From contig CAMGIP010000015.1 in the NCBI GenBank assembly GCA_946056155.1, positions 1-32,615 on the forward strand: a stretch of 32,615 bases of DNA, written 5' to 3'. How positions within the stretch are numbered: the stretch's first letter is position 1; the number at the start of each line of letters is the position of its first letter. Positions 14,007 to 22,533 of this stretch are shown here, in pieces. Under the pieces are notes generated by a model that searched no databases, was not told where the DNA came from, and saw only the letters and a list, made by a program, of their open reading frames with translations. The position numbers and the translations under genes were made by a program. Origin of the DNA: an uncultured Mediterranea sp. GTDB taxonomy: Bacteria; Bacteroidota; Bacteroidia; Bacteroidales; Bacteroidaceae.

Positions 14007-14948
14007 TTATTTCCTCCGGGGCATCTGTCTCATGGTGTTGGCCTTGCTGGTCCATGCCGAGGCGGGATTGTGACGGATGGTGAGCACATTGCTCTCCGTG
14101 TCGTGCACATTACCCTGAAGTTCATAGATGGCCATAGCAATGGCAGCATATACCTCACCTTCAGGCGCCTTGCCCGTTGCAGCCTGAGCAGTGGGTGCTG
14201 CGGGCTTGGGAGCATAGGAGTGACGTACGGCCTGCTGACGGTTCTTGTGACGCTTGTGCATGCTCAAAGCCAGTCTGCCGGCCAGCATGAAGGATACAAA
14301 GAGGATGAGCAGACCACTGAACACAACGCTCATGGCGGTAAGGGCCATACCTATGCCGGCCGAGTCGTGACGGGCAAACTTATCGCGTTTGGCATTGCCA
14401 TCAAGGGTCTGGTTGTTGGTGCTGGGGGTCACATACTTCTCGGCCGAGGCACCCTTCACCTCCCACTCTTCACTGGCATCGTTCACGCGGGCATAAGACT
14501 GGTTGGCCTGCAGGGTACCGGCTTTGATCATCACCTGATCCACCAGTTTCTTACCACCGTCATAGAGTCCAATCCAGTTGTCCGTCTCCGCATTGAGACA
14601 GAAGCTGGTGTGGAAAGTGCCCTTGTTGGGGTGTCCGTCAGCCCAGAAGAGGGCATGCTGACGGGGCTTGACCATCGTGAGCACATCGCCCTTGGGGATG
14701 GTATAGGTCAGCGTATCGCCCTGTCCACAGCTCCACTTGAGGTACCATCCGGCCAGGTCGGCACTGCCATACGATTTGTTGAATATCTCCACCCAGGCGC
14801 TATGCTGTCCGTAGTCGTCCTGAAAGTTGCTCTCGTTGCACACCAGTACCTCATTGAGCATCAGTTTGCTGCCGTTGCTCTTCTCACCACAGGAGGAGAA
14901 GAGTCCCATCGCCAGCGTCAAGGTGGCTAATAGTAATGTTTTCTTCAT
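14007..14948 (-). CDS. Lamin-tail domain lipoprotein fused to an OadG-type gamma subunit
   Basis: From the ATG at 14946-14948 the product has 313 residues. It starts with a lipoprotein signal peptide (LFSSC, lipid-carrying Cys20), then a lamin-tail-like beta domain (about 28-150, with HSAWVEIFN and LAGWYLKW), a linker, one membrane helix (about 198-224), and a charged, Ala/Pro-rich cytoplasmic tail typical of OadG. OadG-type subunits anchor the carboxyltransferase-biotin carrier complex to the membrane beta subunit. The position between mmdA and mmdC fits that role. The exported lipidated domain is an addition, absent from classical OadG (about 80-90 residues). Its role is unknown. The longer frame from 15050 is rejected because it buries the lipoprotein signal and is encoded by the repeat-filled spacer. 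Confidence 0.85.
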   Translation of the reverse strand: MKKTLLLATLTLAMGLFSSCGEKSNGSKLMLNEVLVCNESNFQDDYGQHSAWVEIFNKSYGSADLAGWYLKWSCGQGDTLTYTIPKGDVLTMVKPRQHALFWADGHPNKGTFHTSFCLNAETDNWIGLYDGGKKLVDQVMIKAGTLQANQSYARVNDASEEWEVKGASAEKYVTPSTNNQTLDGNAKRDKFARHDSAGIGMALTAMSVVFSGLLILFVSFMLAGRLALSMHKRHKNRQQAVRHSYAPKPAAPTAQAATGKAPEGEVYAAIAMAIYELQGNVHDTESNVLTIRHNPASAWTSKANTMRQMPRRK

Positions 14949-15035
14949 AATGTATTCGTTTGAATGTATATGGGGACTCCTGCCTGTAGAAGGCAGGAGC
15001 TGCCCGATTAGTTGGATACTGCTGCTAACTGTCCG

Positions 15036-15120
15036 TTCAGTCGTCATCAACTCGGGGTTCAGCCGTCATCGAATCAAGGTCCGACCGTCATTGAGTCGGG
15101 GATTCAGCCGTCATCGCCCC
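15036..15120. repeat. Four-copy 22-bp tandem repeat in the mmdA-oadG spacer
   Basis: Units at 15036-15057, 15058-15079, 15080-15102 and 15103-15120 (partial) share TTCAGCCGTCATC followed by a variable purine-rich end. Further degraded GTCGTCACC-like pieces continue to about 15180. The repeat fills most of the 238-bp spacer after the mmdA stop. Confidence 0.75.
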
Positions 15121-15186
15121 CTATGCGAACATCTTTCAGGATAGTTCTGCAGTCGTCACCGGTTTGCCGTTGCCGTCACAGCCCGA

Positions 15187-16740
15187 TTACAGAGGAATGT
15201 TTCCGTGTTTCTTGGGCGGATTGGTCAACTGCTTGGTACGCAACTGCTGCAGGGCACGAATCACGCGGAAGCGGGTGTTGCGAGGCTCAATCACATCATC
15301 AATGTAGCCATACTTAGCTGCATTGTAAGGGTTGGCAAAGAGCTTCGTGTATTCAGCCTCCTTATCAGCGAGGAACTGGGCGGGGTTCTCCTGCTCCTTG
15401 GCTTCACGGGCATAGAGCACCTCTACAGCACCAGCACCACCCATCACAGCAATCTCAGCCGTGGGCCATGCATAGTTGGTATCACCACGCAACTGCTTAC
15501 AGCTCATCACGATGTGAGAACCGCCATAGGACTTGCGCAGGGTAACGGTGACTTTGGGAACGGTAGCTTCACCATAGGCGTAGAGCAACTTGGCTCCGTG
15601 GAGAATCACACCATTATACTCCTGACCAGTACCGGGAAGGAATCCGGGCACATCGACCAGGGTCACCAAAGGAATGTTGAAGGCATCGCAGAAGCGTACG
15701 AAACGGGCACCCTTGCGTGAGGCGTTGCTATCGAGCACACCGGCCAGATACTTAGGCTGGTTGGCCAGAATACCTACCGACTGTCCGTTGAAGCGGGCAA
15801 AGCCGATGATGATGTTCTTGGAGTAGTCCTTCTGTACCTCAAGGAACTCGCCATTATCCACGATAGCACCAATAATCTGATACATATCGTAGGGTTTATT
15901 GGGATTGTCGGGAATGATATCGTTGAGCAGGTCTTCCATACGGTCGATGGGGTCGTTGCACTCCACCTGAGGAGCCTCCTCCATATTGTTCTGCGGAATA
16001 TAGCTCAACAGCTTGCGGATGAGTGCAATAGCTTCTTCTTCTGTCTGTGCGGTAAAGTGGGTTACACCCGACTTGGTGGAGTGTACACTGGCACCACCGA
16101 GGTTTTCCTGTGACACATCTTCGCCCGTCACGGTCTTCACCACCTTGGGTCCGGTGAGGAACATGTAGGAGGTGCCCTCCATCATGAGGGTGAAGTCGGT
16201 GAGTGCAGGTGAATATACAGCACCACCGGCACAAGGACCAAAGATTCCTGAAATCTGGGGAATGACACCCGAAGCGAGGATGTTGCGCTGGAAGATTTCG
16301 GCATAGCCGGCCAGAGCATTGATACCCTCCTGGATACGTGCACCACCTGAGTCGTTCAGACCGATACAGGGAGCACCCATCTTCATGGCCTTATCCATGA
16401 TGTGGCAGATTTTCAGCGACACGGTTTCAGAGAGCGATCCGGCAGATACGGTAAAGTCTTGGGCAAAGATATAAACCAGACGGCCGTCAATGGTACCGCA
16501 ACCCGTCACTACACCATCACCGGGATAGTGCTTCTTCTCCATGCCGAAGTTGGTACAACGATGCTCTACAAACATGTCCATCTCCTCAAAGCTTCCTTCG
16601 TCGAGCAACATGTTGATACGCTCACGTGCGGTATATTTTCCTTTATCATGCTGCTTGGCTATGGCTTTCTCACCTCCGCCCAATCGTGCCACGGCACGAC
16701 GTTCGATCAGCTCTTTTATTTTTTCCAGTTGATTACTCAT
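15187..16740 (-). CDS. mmdA: Methylmalonyl-CoA decarboxylase alpha subunit (carboxyltransferase; PCC-beta family)
   Basis: This 517-residue cytoplasmic enzyme of the biotin-dependent carboxyltransferase family moves the carboxyl group of (S)-methylmalonyl-CoA to biotin on MmdC, releasing propionyl-CoA. Both crotonase-like halves are visible: [14 protein letters not shown] (74-87), SGGARIQEG (131-139) and [13 protein letters not shown] (168-180) in the first; the [12 protein letters not shown] segment and [10 protein letters not shown] in the second. Length matches PccB/MmdA (about 510-520). Sequence alone does not separate propionyl-CoA carboxylase from methylmalonyl-CoA decarboxylase. The neighbouring mmdB and OadG-like genes, and the absence of a biotin carboxylase gene, favour the decarboxylase. 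It lies second in the operon after mce. Confidence 0.94.
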   Translation of the reverse strand: MSNQLEKIKELIERRAVARLGGGEKAIAKQHDKGKYTARERINMLLDEGSFEEMDMFVEHRCTNFGMEKKHYPGDGVVTGCGTIDGRLVYIFAQDFTVSAGSLSETVSLKICHIMDKAMKMGAPCIGLNDSGGARIQEGINALAGYAEIFQRNILASGVIPQISGIFGPCAGGAVYSPALTDFTLMMEGTSYMFLTGPKVVKTVTGEDVSQENLGGASVHSTKSGVTHFTAQTEEEAIALIRKLLSYIPQNNMEEAPQVECNDPIDRMEDLLNDIIPDNPNKPYDMYQIIGAIVDNGEFLEVQKDYSKNIIIGFARFNGQSVGILANQPKYLAGVLDSNASRKGARFVRFCDAFNIPLVTLVDVPGFLPGTGQEYNGVILHGAKLLYAYGEATVPKVTVTLRKSYGGSHIVMSCKQLRGDTNYAWPTAEIAVMGGAGAVEVLYAREAKEQENPAQFLADKEAEYTKLFANPYNAAKYGYIDDVIEPRNTRFRVIRALQQLRTKQLTNPPKKHGNIPL

Positions 16741-16787
16741 TTTGCTTATTTTGAATAGTTATAGATATCTATATTCGACTTTCGCAA

Positions 16788-16876
16788 GTTGACAGACCTG
16801 CTCACAGTTGACAGACCTGCTCACAGTTGACAGGCCTGCTTACAATTGACAAACTTGCTCTCAGTTGACCAGCTGA
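16788..16876. repeat. Five-copy 19-bp tandem repeat in the mce-mmdA spacer
   Basis: Units of exactly 19 bp start at 16788, 16807, 16826, 16845 and 16864 (last one partial), with consensus GTTGACAGACCTGCTCACA. Copies nearer mce are more diverged. The array ends a few bases after the mce stop codon (16882-16884). Confidence 0.88.
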
Positions 16877-16881
16877 CATAA

Positions 16882-17295
16882 TCAGGGCTTCTCGCAAAGT
16901 TCGGTCAGTACGCCAAGGGTAGATTTGGGGTGGAGGAAGGCAATGTTCAAACCTTCAGCACCCTTACGGGGAGCCTTGTCGATGAGTCGGATGCCTGCTG
17001 TCTCAGCCTGAGCCAATGCCTCGGCTACGCCATCCTCTACAGCAAATGCCATGTGGTGCATACCGCCATTGCCATTGTTCTTTTCGATAAACTTTGCGAT
17101 GGTGCTGTCGGGCGAAGTGGGCTCTAAAAGCTCAATCTTCACATCACCCACCTTGAGGAAGGCGGTTCTCACCTTTTGGTCCTCTACCGTCTCGATGTTA
17201 TAACACTTGAGTCCCAAAACGTTCTCGTAGTAGGGTAATGCCTCTTCAATGCTTTTCACGGCAATTCCCAGATGTTCAATGTGTGAAATCTTCAT
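16882..17295 (-). CDS. mce: Methylmalonyl-CoA epimerase (VOC/glyoxalase fold)
   Basis: This 137-residue cytoplasmic enzyme interconverts the (R) and (S) forms of methylmalonyl-CoA, linking methylmalonyl-CoA mutase to the decarboxylase. It shows the two VOC modules with the metal-ligand candidates His8 (HIEHLGIAV), His81 (MHHMAFAV) and Glu132 (GVLTELCE). Length fits the family (about 135-150). It is the first gene of the operon. A -7 box lies about 95 bp upstream. The mutase genes themselves are not in the window. Confidence 0.93.
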   Translation of the reverse strand: MKISHIEHLGIAVKSIEEALPYYENVLGLKCYNIETVEDQKVRTAFLKVGDVKIELLEPTSPDSTIAKFIEKNNGNGGMHHMAFAVEDGVAEALAQAETAGIRLIDKAPRKGAEGLNIAFLHPKSTLGVLTELCEKP

Positions 17296-17388
17296 ATCCG
17301 TAAGAATTTAATAAGGATTCTTTTCTGTTTCTTTTCTATTTCATATGTATTTTCTTTGCCGTGGCTATGTACCACCGCAAATTCAGTA

Positions 17389-17421
17389 CAAAGATAGGGA
17401 TTAAATTAGCTAATAATGAAA
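17389..17421 (-). promoter_or_regulatory. Promoter of the mce-mmd operon
   Basis: On the minus strand there is a perfect -7 TATCTTTG (17389-17396). The best -33 candidate is TTTC (17418-17421) at 21 bp. The remaining spacer up to the trkH stop shows nothing else of note except the 10-bp palindrome CCCTATAGGG (17525-17534). Confidence 0.7.
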
Positions 17422-17551
17422 TTTTTTGCCTACTTTTTCATCTTCCCGTGATGGATTTATCCTCCAATATCTCTCTCTGAAGGCCTCGAATGGTGGTTTA
17501 GCTTAGCCTACTTGTCAATTCATGCCCTATAGGGAGGCAAAATGCAGAGGC

Positions 17552-19060
17552 TTACCGGTTCTTCCAGAAGTCGGGATTGAGAATCAGCAAAACGCAGAAA
17601 AGCTCCAAACGGCCTACCAACATGAGGAAAGAGAGGAGCCATTTGGCCATTTCGGGCATCGAAGACCAGGTAAACATCGGTCCGTAGGCTCCAAAGGCAG
17701 GACCTACATTGCTGACGGCAGAGATGGTGGTAGTCATGGCTTCGACCATACCCAGACCCATGACCAGAAGGAGGGTCCAACCTATGACTATCAAGGCAAA
17801 ATAAAAAAGGGCAAAGGTGGTGACGGAGGAGACAATGCTCTGGGATACCACATGACCATCGGCCTTAACAGGCAGCACAGCGTTGGGATGGAGCTTGCGG
17901 CGGAACTCCACACGAATGCTCCGAAGCAGAATCAGCAGACGCATGTTCTTCAGTCCACCGGAGGTAGAACCTGTACATCCACCGGCCATCATGGCAAAGA
18001 GCAGCAACATCCAGGTGAAGGTGGGCCACTGCAGATAGTCATCGGTGATGAATCCACAGGTGGTGATGATGGAGACAACCTGGAAGAAAGCACTCCGGAA
18101 GGCGGGCTCAAGCCCGTAATGGTTGCAGAAGTAGAGGGCCAGGGTGATGACAGCCGTCAAGAAGAAGACGACACGGAGGTAGAAACGCAGCTCATCGTCC
18201 TGCAAGAAGCGCTTGAAACGCCCCCTCAAACAGAGGCAATAGAGAGAAAAATTGATGCCGGAAAGCAACACAAAGATGGTGATTACATACTGGATAAAGG
18301 GGGAATCCCAATAGCCAACGCTGTCCTGCTTGGTGGAATAACCGCCTGTGGAGGTGCTGGCTAAGGCGTGATTGACGGCATCGAACCAGCCCATGCCCCC
18401 CATACGCAACAACAGGGTCTCAACCGTGGCCAGCAGCAGATAGACCATACCTATCCACTTCACGGTGACGGTTATCTTGGGCAGGATGCGGTCTTTCTTT
18501 ACCCCTGTGGCTTCAGCTGAGAAAAGCTGGAGGCTCTCACCGCCGAAGAAGGGGAAAATGGCGATGGTGAAGAAGACGATACCCACTCCTCCTACCCACT
18601 GGGAGAGGCTCCGCCAGAAGAGCATGCCGTTGGAAAGGGACTCGATATCGTCGAGCATGGTGGCTCCTGTGGTGGTGAAACCTGATACGGTTTCAAAAAA
18701 GGCATCGGCTACGGAGGTGAGTGAGCCGCTCAGAAGGAAGGGCAACATACCTGAAAGACAGAAGAGTATCCAGCTGAACGTGACGATGCAGTAGGCATCG
18801 CGTCTGGTCAGATGACGGTCGGCTCCTCGGAAAAGCAGCTGCATGGCTCCGCCCACTACCACATTCAAGGCGGCAACCTTGAGGAAAACGAGATAGTCGG
18901 ACTCATGATAATAGAGAGAAACCGCCATACAAATCAGAAAAGGTATGGCTTCAAACACAAGCAATCCTCCTAGAAGGTGAAATATCATCTTCCAGTTAAT
19001 CAGGCTATTACCTCTCATCCCAGAGGCTTCTATCGGTGGCATCACATCTGCATAATTCAT
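17552..19060 (-). CDS. trkH: TrkH-family potassium uptake protein
   Basis: This is an inner-membrane K+ transporter of the Trk/Ktr superfamily. From the ATG at 19058-19060 it has 502 residues and many membrane helices. The repeated pore-loop signatures are visible: SGFTTTGAT (126-134), STSTGGYST (235-243), the third around ITTCGFIT and the fourth around SNVGPAFG, each with the selectivity-filter glycine. Usually a TrkA NAD-binding regulator is encoded next to it; none is within this window, so it must be elsewhere. The longer start at 19192 is rejected because the promoter lies at 19115-19122, inside that extension. It has its own promoter and follows a terminator, so it is probably monocistronic. 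Confidence 0.92.
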   Translation of the reverse strand: MNYADVMPPIEASGMRGNSLINWKMIFHLLGGLLVFEAIPFLICMAVSLYYHESDYLVFLKVAALNVVVGGAMQLLFRGADRHLTRRDAYCIVTFSWILFCLSGMLPFLLSGSLTSVADAFFETVSGFTTTGATMLDDIESLSNGMLFWRSLSQWVGGVGIVFFTIAIFPFFGGESLQLFSAEATGVKKDRILPKITVTVKWIGMVYLLLATVETLLLRMGGMGWFDAVNHALASTSTGGYSTKQDSVGYWDSPFIQYVITIFVLLSGINFSLYCLCLRGRFKRFLQDDELRFYLRVVFFLTAVITLALYFCNHYGLEPAFRSAFFQVVSIITTCGFITDDYLQWPTFTWMLLLFAMMAGGCTGSTSGGLKNMRLLILLRSIRVEFRRKLHPNAVLPVKADGHVVSQSIVSSVTTFALFYFALIVIGWTLLLVMGLGMVEAMTTTISAVSNVGPAFGAYGPMFTWSSMPEMAKWLLSFLMLVGRLELFCVLLILNPDFWKNR

Positions 19061-19114
19061 ATTGGTCCTTGCTTTGCTTGACTTTTTTGTTGGCTCCCTC
19101 CCCTTCAAAAGTGG

Positions 19115-19147
19115 CAAAGATAATGCAAATCTATGATTATGCGCGAA
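19115..19147 (-). promoter_or_regulatory. Promoter of trkH
   Basis: A perfect -7 TATCTTTG on the minus strand (19115-19122) lies 55 bp before the ATG. The -33 is weak: TTCG at 19144-19147, 21 bp away. Confidence 0.6.
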
Positions 19148-19179
19148 AAATCGGACAATTATTTCGGACTCACACGAAC

Positions 19180-19213
19180 AAAAGTCCCCCATGGAACTTT
19201 TCCATGAGGGACT
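19180..19213 (-). terminator. Rho-independent terminator between the GPH symporter and trkH
   Basis: A 14-bp stem with one mismatch (19183-19196 with 19200-19213) has a 3-nt loop. On the minus strand it is followed by TTTTG. It lies about 150 bp after the symporter stop. Confidence 0.7.
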
Positions 19214-19360
19214 CTTTATTCTCTAAACATCAAAAAATCGAATTTTTCAGTCTCTCTATTTACACTTCATTATCAGGTATATTAATGGCCCAATAAGCGA
19301 CAGATTTGTCATGGTATCGTACACCATACCCCGATACCTTGCCAGAGGGCAAAAGTCCAA

Positions 19361-20734
19361 TTACTTTCTCTTACTCTTCAGCTCCTCATTGATCTGCGCC
19401 ATACGGGCATGATTCAGCGGATAGACAAACACGACCAGCAGAGAGAGAGCGGCAATGGCAGCAGGAATGAAGCTCATCAGATACTTCAATCCTTGAAGCG
19501 CTTCAGGAGTCTGAACCGCCTCCTCTGCCGTATTGTAGCCGAAGAGGGCCAGCAGAGCCATCACAGCCCATCCGGCAAAAGCACCGCCAAACTTCTGGGC
19601 CATGGAGCCGGAAGAGAAAATCAAACCGGTAGAAGCAGTGCCATCCTTCCACTCGGCATAGTCGGCCACGTCAGCATACATGCTCCAGATGAGCGGGGAG
19701 ATGATACCGGTGCACATGGATATAACCACCTGAAGCAGCAGAATCATCCACCAGCCAAAGGCATTGTTGGGCACAAAGAAGAAGAGCACACTCAGCACGA
19801 GCAACAGAGAGAGGGCCAGCGAATAGGTGGTCTTCTTGCCTAACTTCAGTGATACGGGTACGGCCAAAGCTACACCTATCATATTGCAGACTTCACCTAT
19901 ACCAAGGAACAGACCGGCATAGAAGACGACATTGAAAAGGCCGAAATCAAGCACAGCATTGGCACTGATGTAGTCCTTGAAGAAATAGGCGGCCGTGGCA
20001 CCACGTACGGTATTGAAAAAGTTGAAGAGAAGGGATGCACCATTAAGAATCCACCAGGGAGAGTTGCGCACCAGCGAACCTACATCCTTGCCCACCGACT
20101 GGGAGGCTACACTCTTTACATGTTCGCGCGTGAGAGAGAAGCAGATAAGGAAACCGATGAAGCATCCCGAGGCTATCACTATCATGGCATACTGCCAGCT
20201 CTGTGACGGGCTGAAATCCATTGATCTGAACCAGTTGCAGAGCGGTTCCCAGGAGTAGAGAGCGATGAAGCTACCTCCGTAGGCGAAGAACATACGGTAG
20301 GAGGAGAAGACGGTCTTGGTGTTGGAGTCGTCCGTCATCACACCCAACATAGCCCCATAAGGCACATTGATAGCGGTATAGACGGTCATCATCAGAATAT
20401 AGGTCACATAAGCCCAAACCAACTTACCTGTGGGTCCCATATCGGGAGTGGTAAAGAGCAATATGCCGGCAATGGCAAAAGGGGCTGCTATCCAAAGCAG
20501 GAAGGGACGATACTTGCCCCAACGTGTATGGGTACGGTCAGCAATGACGCCCATCATTGGGTCGGACACAGCATCCCACACACGGGTGATAAGCATCAGC
20601 ATACCTGCATCAGCCAATGAAAGGCCAAAAATGTTGGAGTAGAAGAACGGCAGATAGTAGGAGAATATTTTCCAAAACATGGAAGAAGACATGTCACCAA
20701 AGCCGTAACCAATTTTTTCTCTGAGTGGATTCAT
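19361..20734 (-). CDS. GPH-family sugar:cation symporter (MFS)
   Basis: This 457-residue inner-membrane transporter belongs to the glycoside-pentoside-hexuronide (MelB-like) family and probably takes up a sugar or glycoside with Na+ or H+. Family marks are the N-terminal GYGFGDMSSSMFW region (about 9-21), RVWDAVSDPMMG (51-62, with the cation-site Asp residues), and DRTHTRWGKYRP (66-77). About 12 hydrophobic segments are apparent. The substrate cannot be deduced, but two GH3 glycosidases and a GH13 enzyme in the same window make an oligosaccharide or monosaccharide product plausible. It is monocistronic, with its own -7 box upstream and a terminator downstream. Confidence 0.9.
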   Translation of the reverse strand: MNPLREKIGYGFGDMSSSMFWKIFSYYLPFFYSNIFGLSLADAGMLMLITRVWDAVSDPMMGVIADRTHTRWGKYRPFLLWIAAPFAIAGILLFTTPDMGPTGKLVWAYVTYILMMTVYTAINVPYGAMLGVMTDDSNTKTVFSSYRMFFAYGGSFIALYSWEPLCNWFRSMDFSPSQSWQYAMIVIASGCFIGFLICFSLTREHVKSVASQSVGKDVGSLVRNSPWWILNGASLLFNFFNTVRGATAAYFFKDYISANAVLDFGLFNVVFYAGLFLGIGEVCNMIGVALAVPVSLKLGKKTTYSLALSLLLVLSVLFFFVPNNAFGWWMILLLQVVISMCTGIISPLIWSMYADVADYAEWKDGTASTGLIFSSGSMAQKFGGAFAGWAVMALLALFGYNTAEEAVQTPEALQGLKYLMSFIPAAIAALSLLVVFVYPLNHARMAQINEELKSKRK

Positions 20735-20882
20735 CGTGTATTAATTCAGTTTTCTATTTATGGAGTTAATATGTTTTTTCAGGGTTTATACACATTCATA
20801 GGGGTTATATGATTTCGGGACAAGACTACCATGTTTTTCTTGGAAAATCACAATGTTTCTCTCTGTATGATGAATGAGTGCA

Positions 20883-20890
20883 CAAAAGTA
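20883..20890 (-). promoter_or_regulatory. -7 box upstream of the GPH symporter gene
   Basis: TACTTTTG on the minus strand matches TAnnTTTG. No TTTG is present at the -33 distance, so this is a partial promoter call. The 5' leader would be about 150 nt. Confidence 0.45.
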
Positions 20891-21190
20891 GCTGATTATT
20901 TCCACTCATTCTGATATAATATTATCCTATTCCTATATTATTATGACATCCGCTCTCTTTCTCCCCTCTCCTGACCATTTTCACACATTCCCCCGCCTCA
21001 TTCCCCACCCCATCTTCCTCACGTTTCTCGAATCTTCCTCTCTTTCCTTCACCATCACCCGCGTCACAGCATTTCTTTTCTATCTCAGCCCTGGGACCGA
21101 ATCTGGGAAGCGAAATCCCTTTTTCTCTCTCCCATCATGGAAAAATTCGGGAAAAATGGCCAACGAGATGCGGATATAAGAAAAATAGCC

Positions 21191-21198
21191 TATCTTTG
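21191..21198 (+). promoter_or_regulatory. -7 box upstream of trpS
   Basis: TATCTTTG is a perfect -7 match 86 bp before the trpS ATG. A matching -33 was not found. Confidence 0.55.
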
Positions 21199-21283
21199 CG
21201 CCTAATTACAAGACAAATGACACTCAACTGCTTGAAAAAACAAAAGATAGAAATCATTCAATAAAACATAAATATTATACGTG

Positions 21284-22378
21284 ATGGAAAAAAAGAAAAT
21301 TATACTGACGGGCGACCGTCCCACCGGACGACTCCACATCGGACATTACGTGGGCTCACTCCGCCGTAGAGTGGAACTCCAGAACTCAGGTCTGTATGAC
21401 AAGACCTTTGTCTTCATTGCAGACGCACAGGCCCTGACAGATAATATGGACAACCCTGAAAAGGTGAGACAGAACGTGATTGAGGTGGCCTTGGATTATC
21501 TGGCTTGCGGATTGGACCCCACAAAAAGCACCATCTTTATCCAGTCGCAAATACCTGAATTGTGTGAACTCTCGTTCTATTATATGGATTTAGTGACCGT
21601 GAGTCGTCTCCAACGCAACCCGACCGTCAAGACAGAAATACAGATGCGTAACTTCGAGACGAGCATCCCCGTAGGATTCTTCACCTACCCCATCAGTCAG
21701 GCTGCTGACATTACGGCTTTCAAGGCTACCACGGTACCTGTGGGAGAAGACCAGGAGCCCATGATAGAACAGGCTCGCGAAATTGTCCGCCGATTCAACT
21801 ATATCTATGGCGAGACTCTTGTGGAACCGGAAATTCTGCTTCCGGACAATGCAGCCTGCCTCCGCCTGCCGGGAACAGACGGGAAGGCCAAGATGAGCAA
21901 GAGCTTGGGCAACTGCATCTACCTGAGCGACTCGGCCGATGAGATACAGAAGAAAATCCGTAGCATGTACACCGACCCCGACCATCTGCGTGTACAGGAT
22001 CCTGGAAAAATCGAGGGCAATACGGTATTCACTTACCTGGATGCTTTCTGCCGCCCCGAGCACTTCGAACGCTATTTGCCTGACTACCCCAACCTGGATG
22101 AGCTGAAGGCCCACTACCAGCGGGGAGGATTGGGAGACGTGAAGGTAAAGAAGTTCCTGAACGCCATCATGGAGGAGACACTCGCTCCCATACGCCAGCG
22201 TCGAAAAGAGTACGAGCAGGACATTCCGGCCATCTACGACATGCTGAAAAAAGGATGCGAAGTGGCTCGCGAAACGGCTGCCCAAACATTGAGCGAGGTT
22301 CGTAGTGCAATGAAGATCAACTACTTCGATGATGCCGAACTGATTGCCGAACAGGCTCGTAAGTTCCGCGGAGAATAA
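21284..22378 (+). CDS. trpS: Tryptophanyl-tRNA synthetase
   Basis: This class I aminoacyl-tRNA synthetase charges tRNA-Trp in the cytoplasm. Class I signatures HIGH (18-21, in [11 protein letters not shown]) and KMSKS (203-207, in [11 protein letters not shown]) are intact. The GDRPTG N-terminus and the [18 protein letters not shown] segment are typical. Size (364 residues) is near the usual 330-360. I chose the ATG at 21284 over the adjacent GTG at 21281. It is monocistronic, with a -7 box upstream and a strong terminator downstream. No leader peptide or tryptophan attenuator was seen. Confidence 0.96.
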   Translation: MEKKKIILTGDRPTGRLHIGHYVGSLRRRVELQNSGLYDKTFVFIADAQALTDNMDNPEKVRQNVIEVALDYLACGLDPTKSTIFIQSQIPELCELSFYYMDLVTVSRLQRNPTVKTEIQMRNFETSIPVGFFTYPISQAADITAFKATTVPVGEDQEPMIEQAREIVRRFNYIYGETLVEPEILLPDNAACLRLPGTDGKAKMSKSLGNCIYLSDSADEIQKKIRSMYTDPDHLRVQDPGKIEGNTVFTYLDAFCRPEHFERYLPDYPNLDELKAHYQRGGLGDVKVKKFLNAIMEETLAPIRQRRKEYEQDIPAIYDMLKKGCEVARETAAQTLSEVRSAMKINYFDDAELIAEQARKFRGE

Positions 22379-22477
22379 TATCCTCTGGGTGTCCATGTAC
22401 ATCCCCCCTTTCTGAGGCATTCTACGGGGAAGGCTAAGGAAAAAGGGGCATTGGGAAACACTCGATGAATACACAGC

Positions 22478-22510
22478 AAAAGCCTAAGGTAATCCCCCTT
22501 AGGCTTTTTT
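22478..22510. terminator. Bidirectional terminator between convergent trpS and the DUF3352-like gene
   Basis: AAAAGCCTAAGG (22478-22489) pairs perfectly with CCTTAGGCTTTT (22497-22508), followed by more T (to 22510). The A-run on the left gives a T-run on the minus strand, so it can serve both genes. Confidence 0.9.
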
Positions 22511-22533
22511 GCTGTTTATGAAACATAATGACT

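Larger units (their letters stand above)
20735..21283. other. Divergent intergenic region between the symporter and trpS
   Basis: This spacer of about 549 bp holds a -7 box for each flanking gene and a strongly C/T-rich plus-strand stretch (about 20955-21055). A 78-codon plus-strand frame (20943-21179) is made largely of this low-complexity DNA and I do not regard it as a gene. No hairpin or operator palindrome was recognised. Confidence 0.5.

Noticed and set aside
14949..15050. N-terminal extension of the OadG-like protein
   Set aside because: It would hide the lipoprotein signal peptide and is encoded partly by the spacer repeat.
16788..16876. Possible CRISPR array
   Set aside because: Units are contiguous with no spacers between them, and no cas genes are present. 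The same applies to 5501-5692.
19313..19338. GGTATCG/CGATACC inverted repeat as the symporter terminator
   Set aside because: It has no T-run; the longer hairpin at 19183-19213 with TTTTG is a better candidate.
20943..21179. A 78-codon plus-strand gene upstream of trpS
   Set aside because: It consists of C/T-rich low-complexity DNA, has no promoter, and has no recognisable domain.
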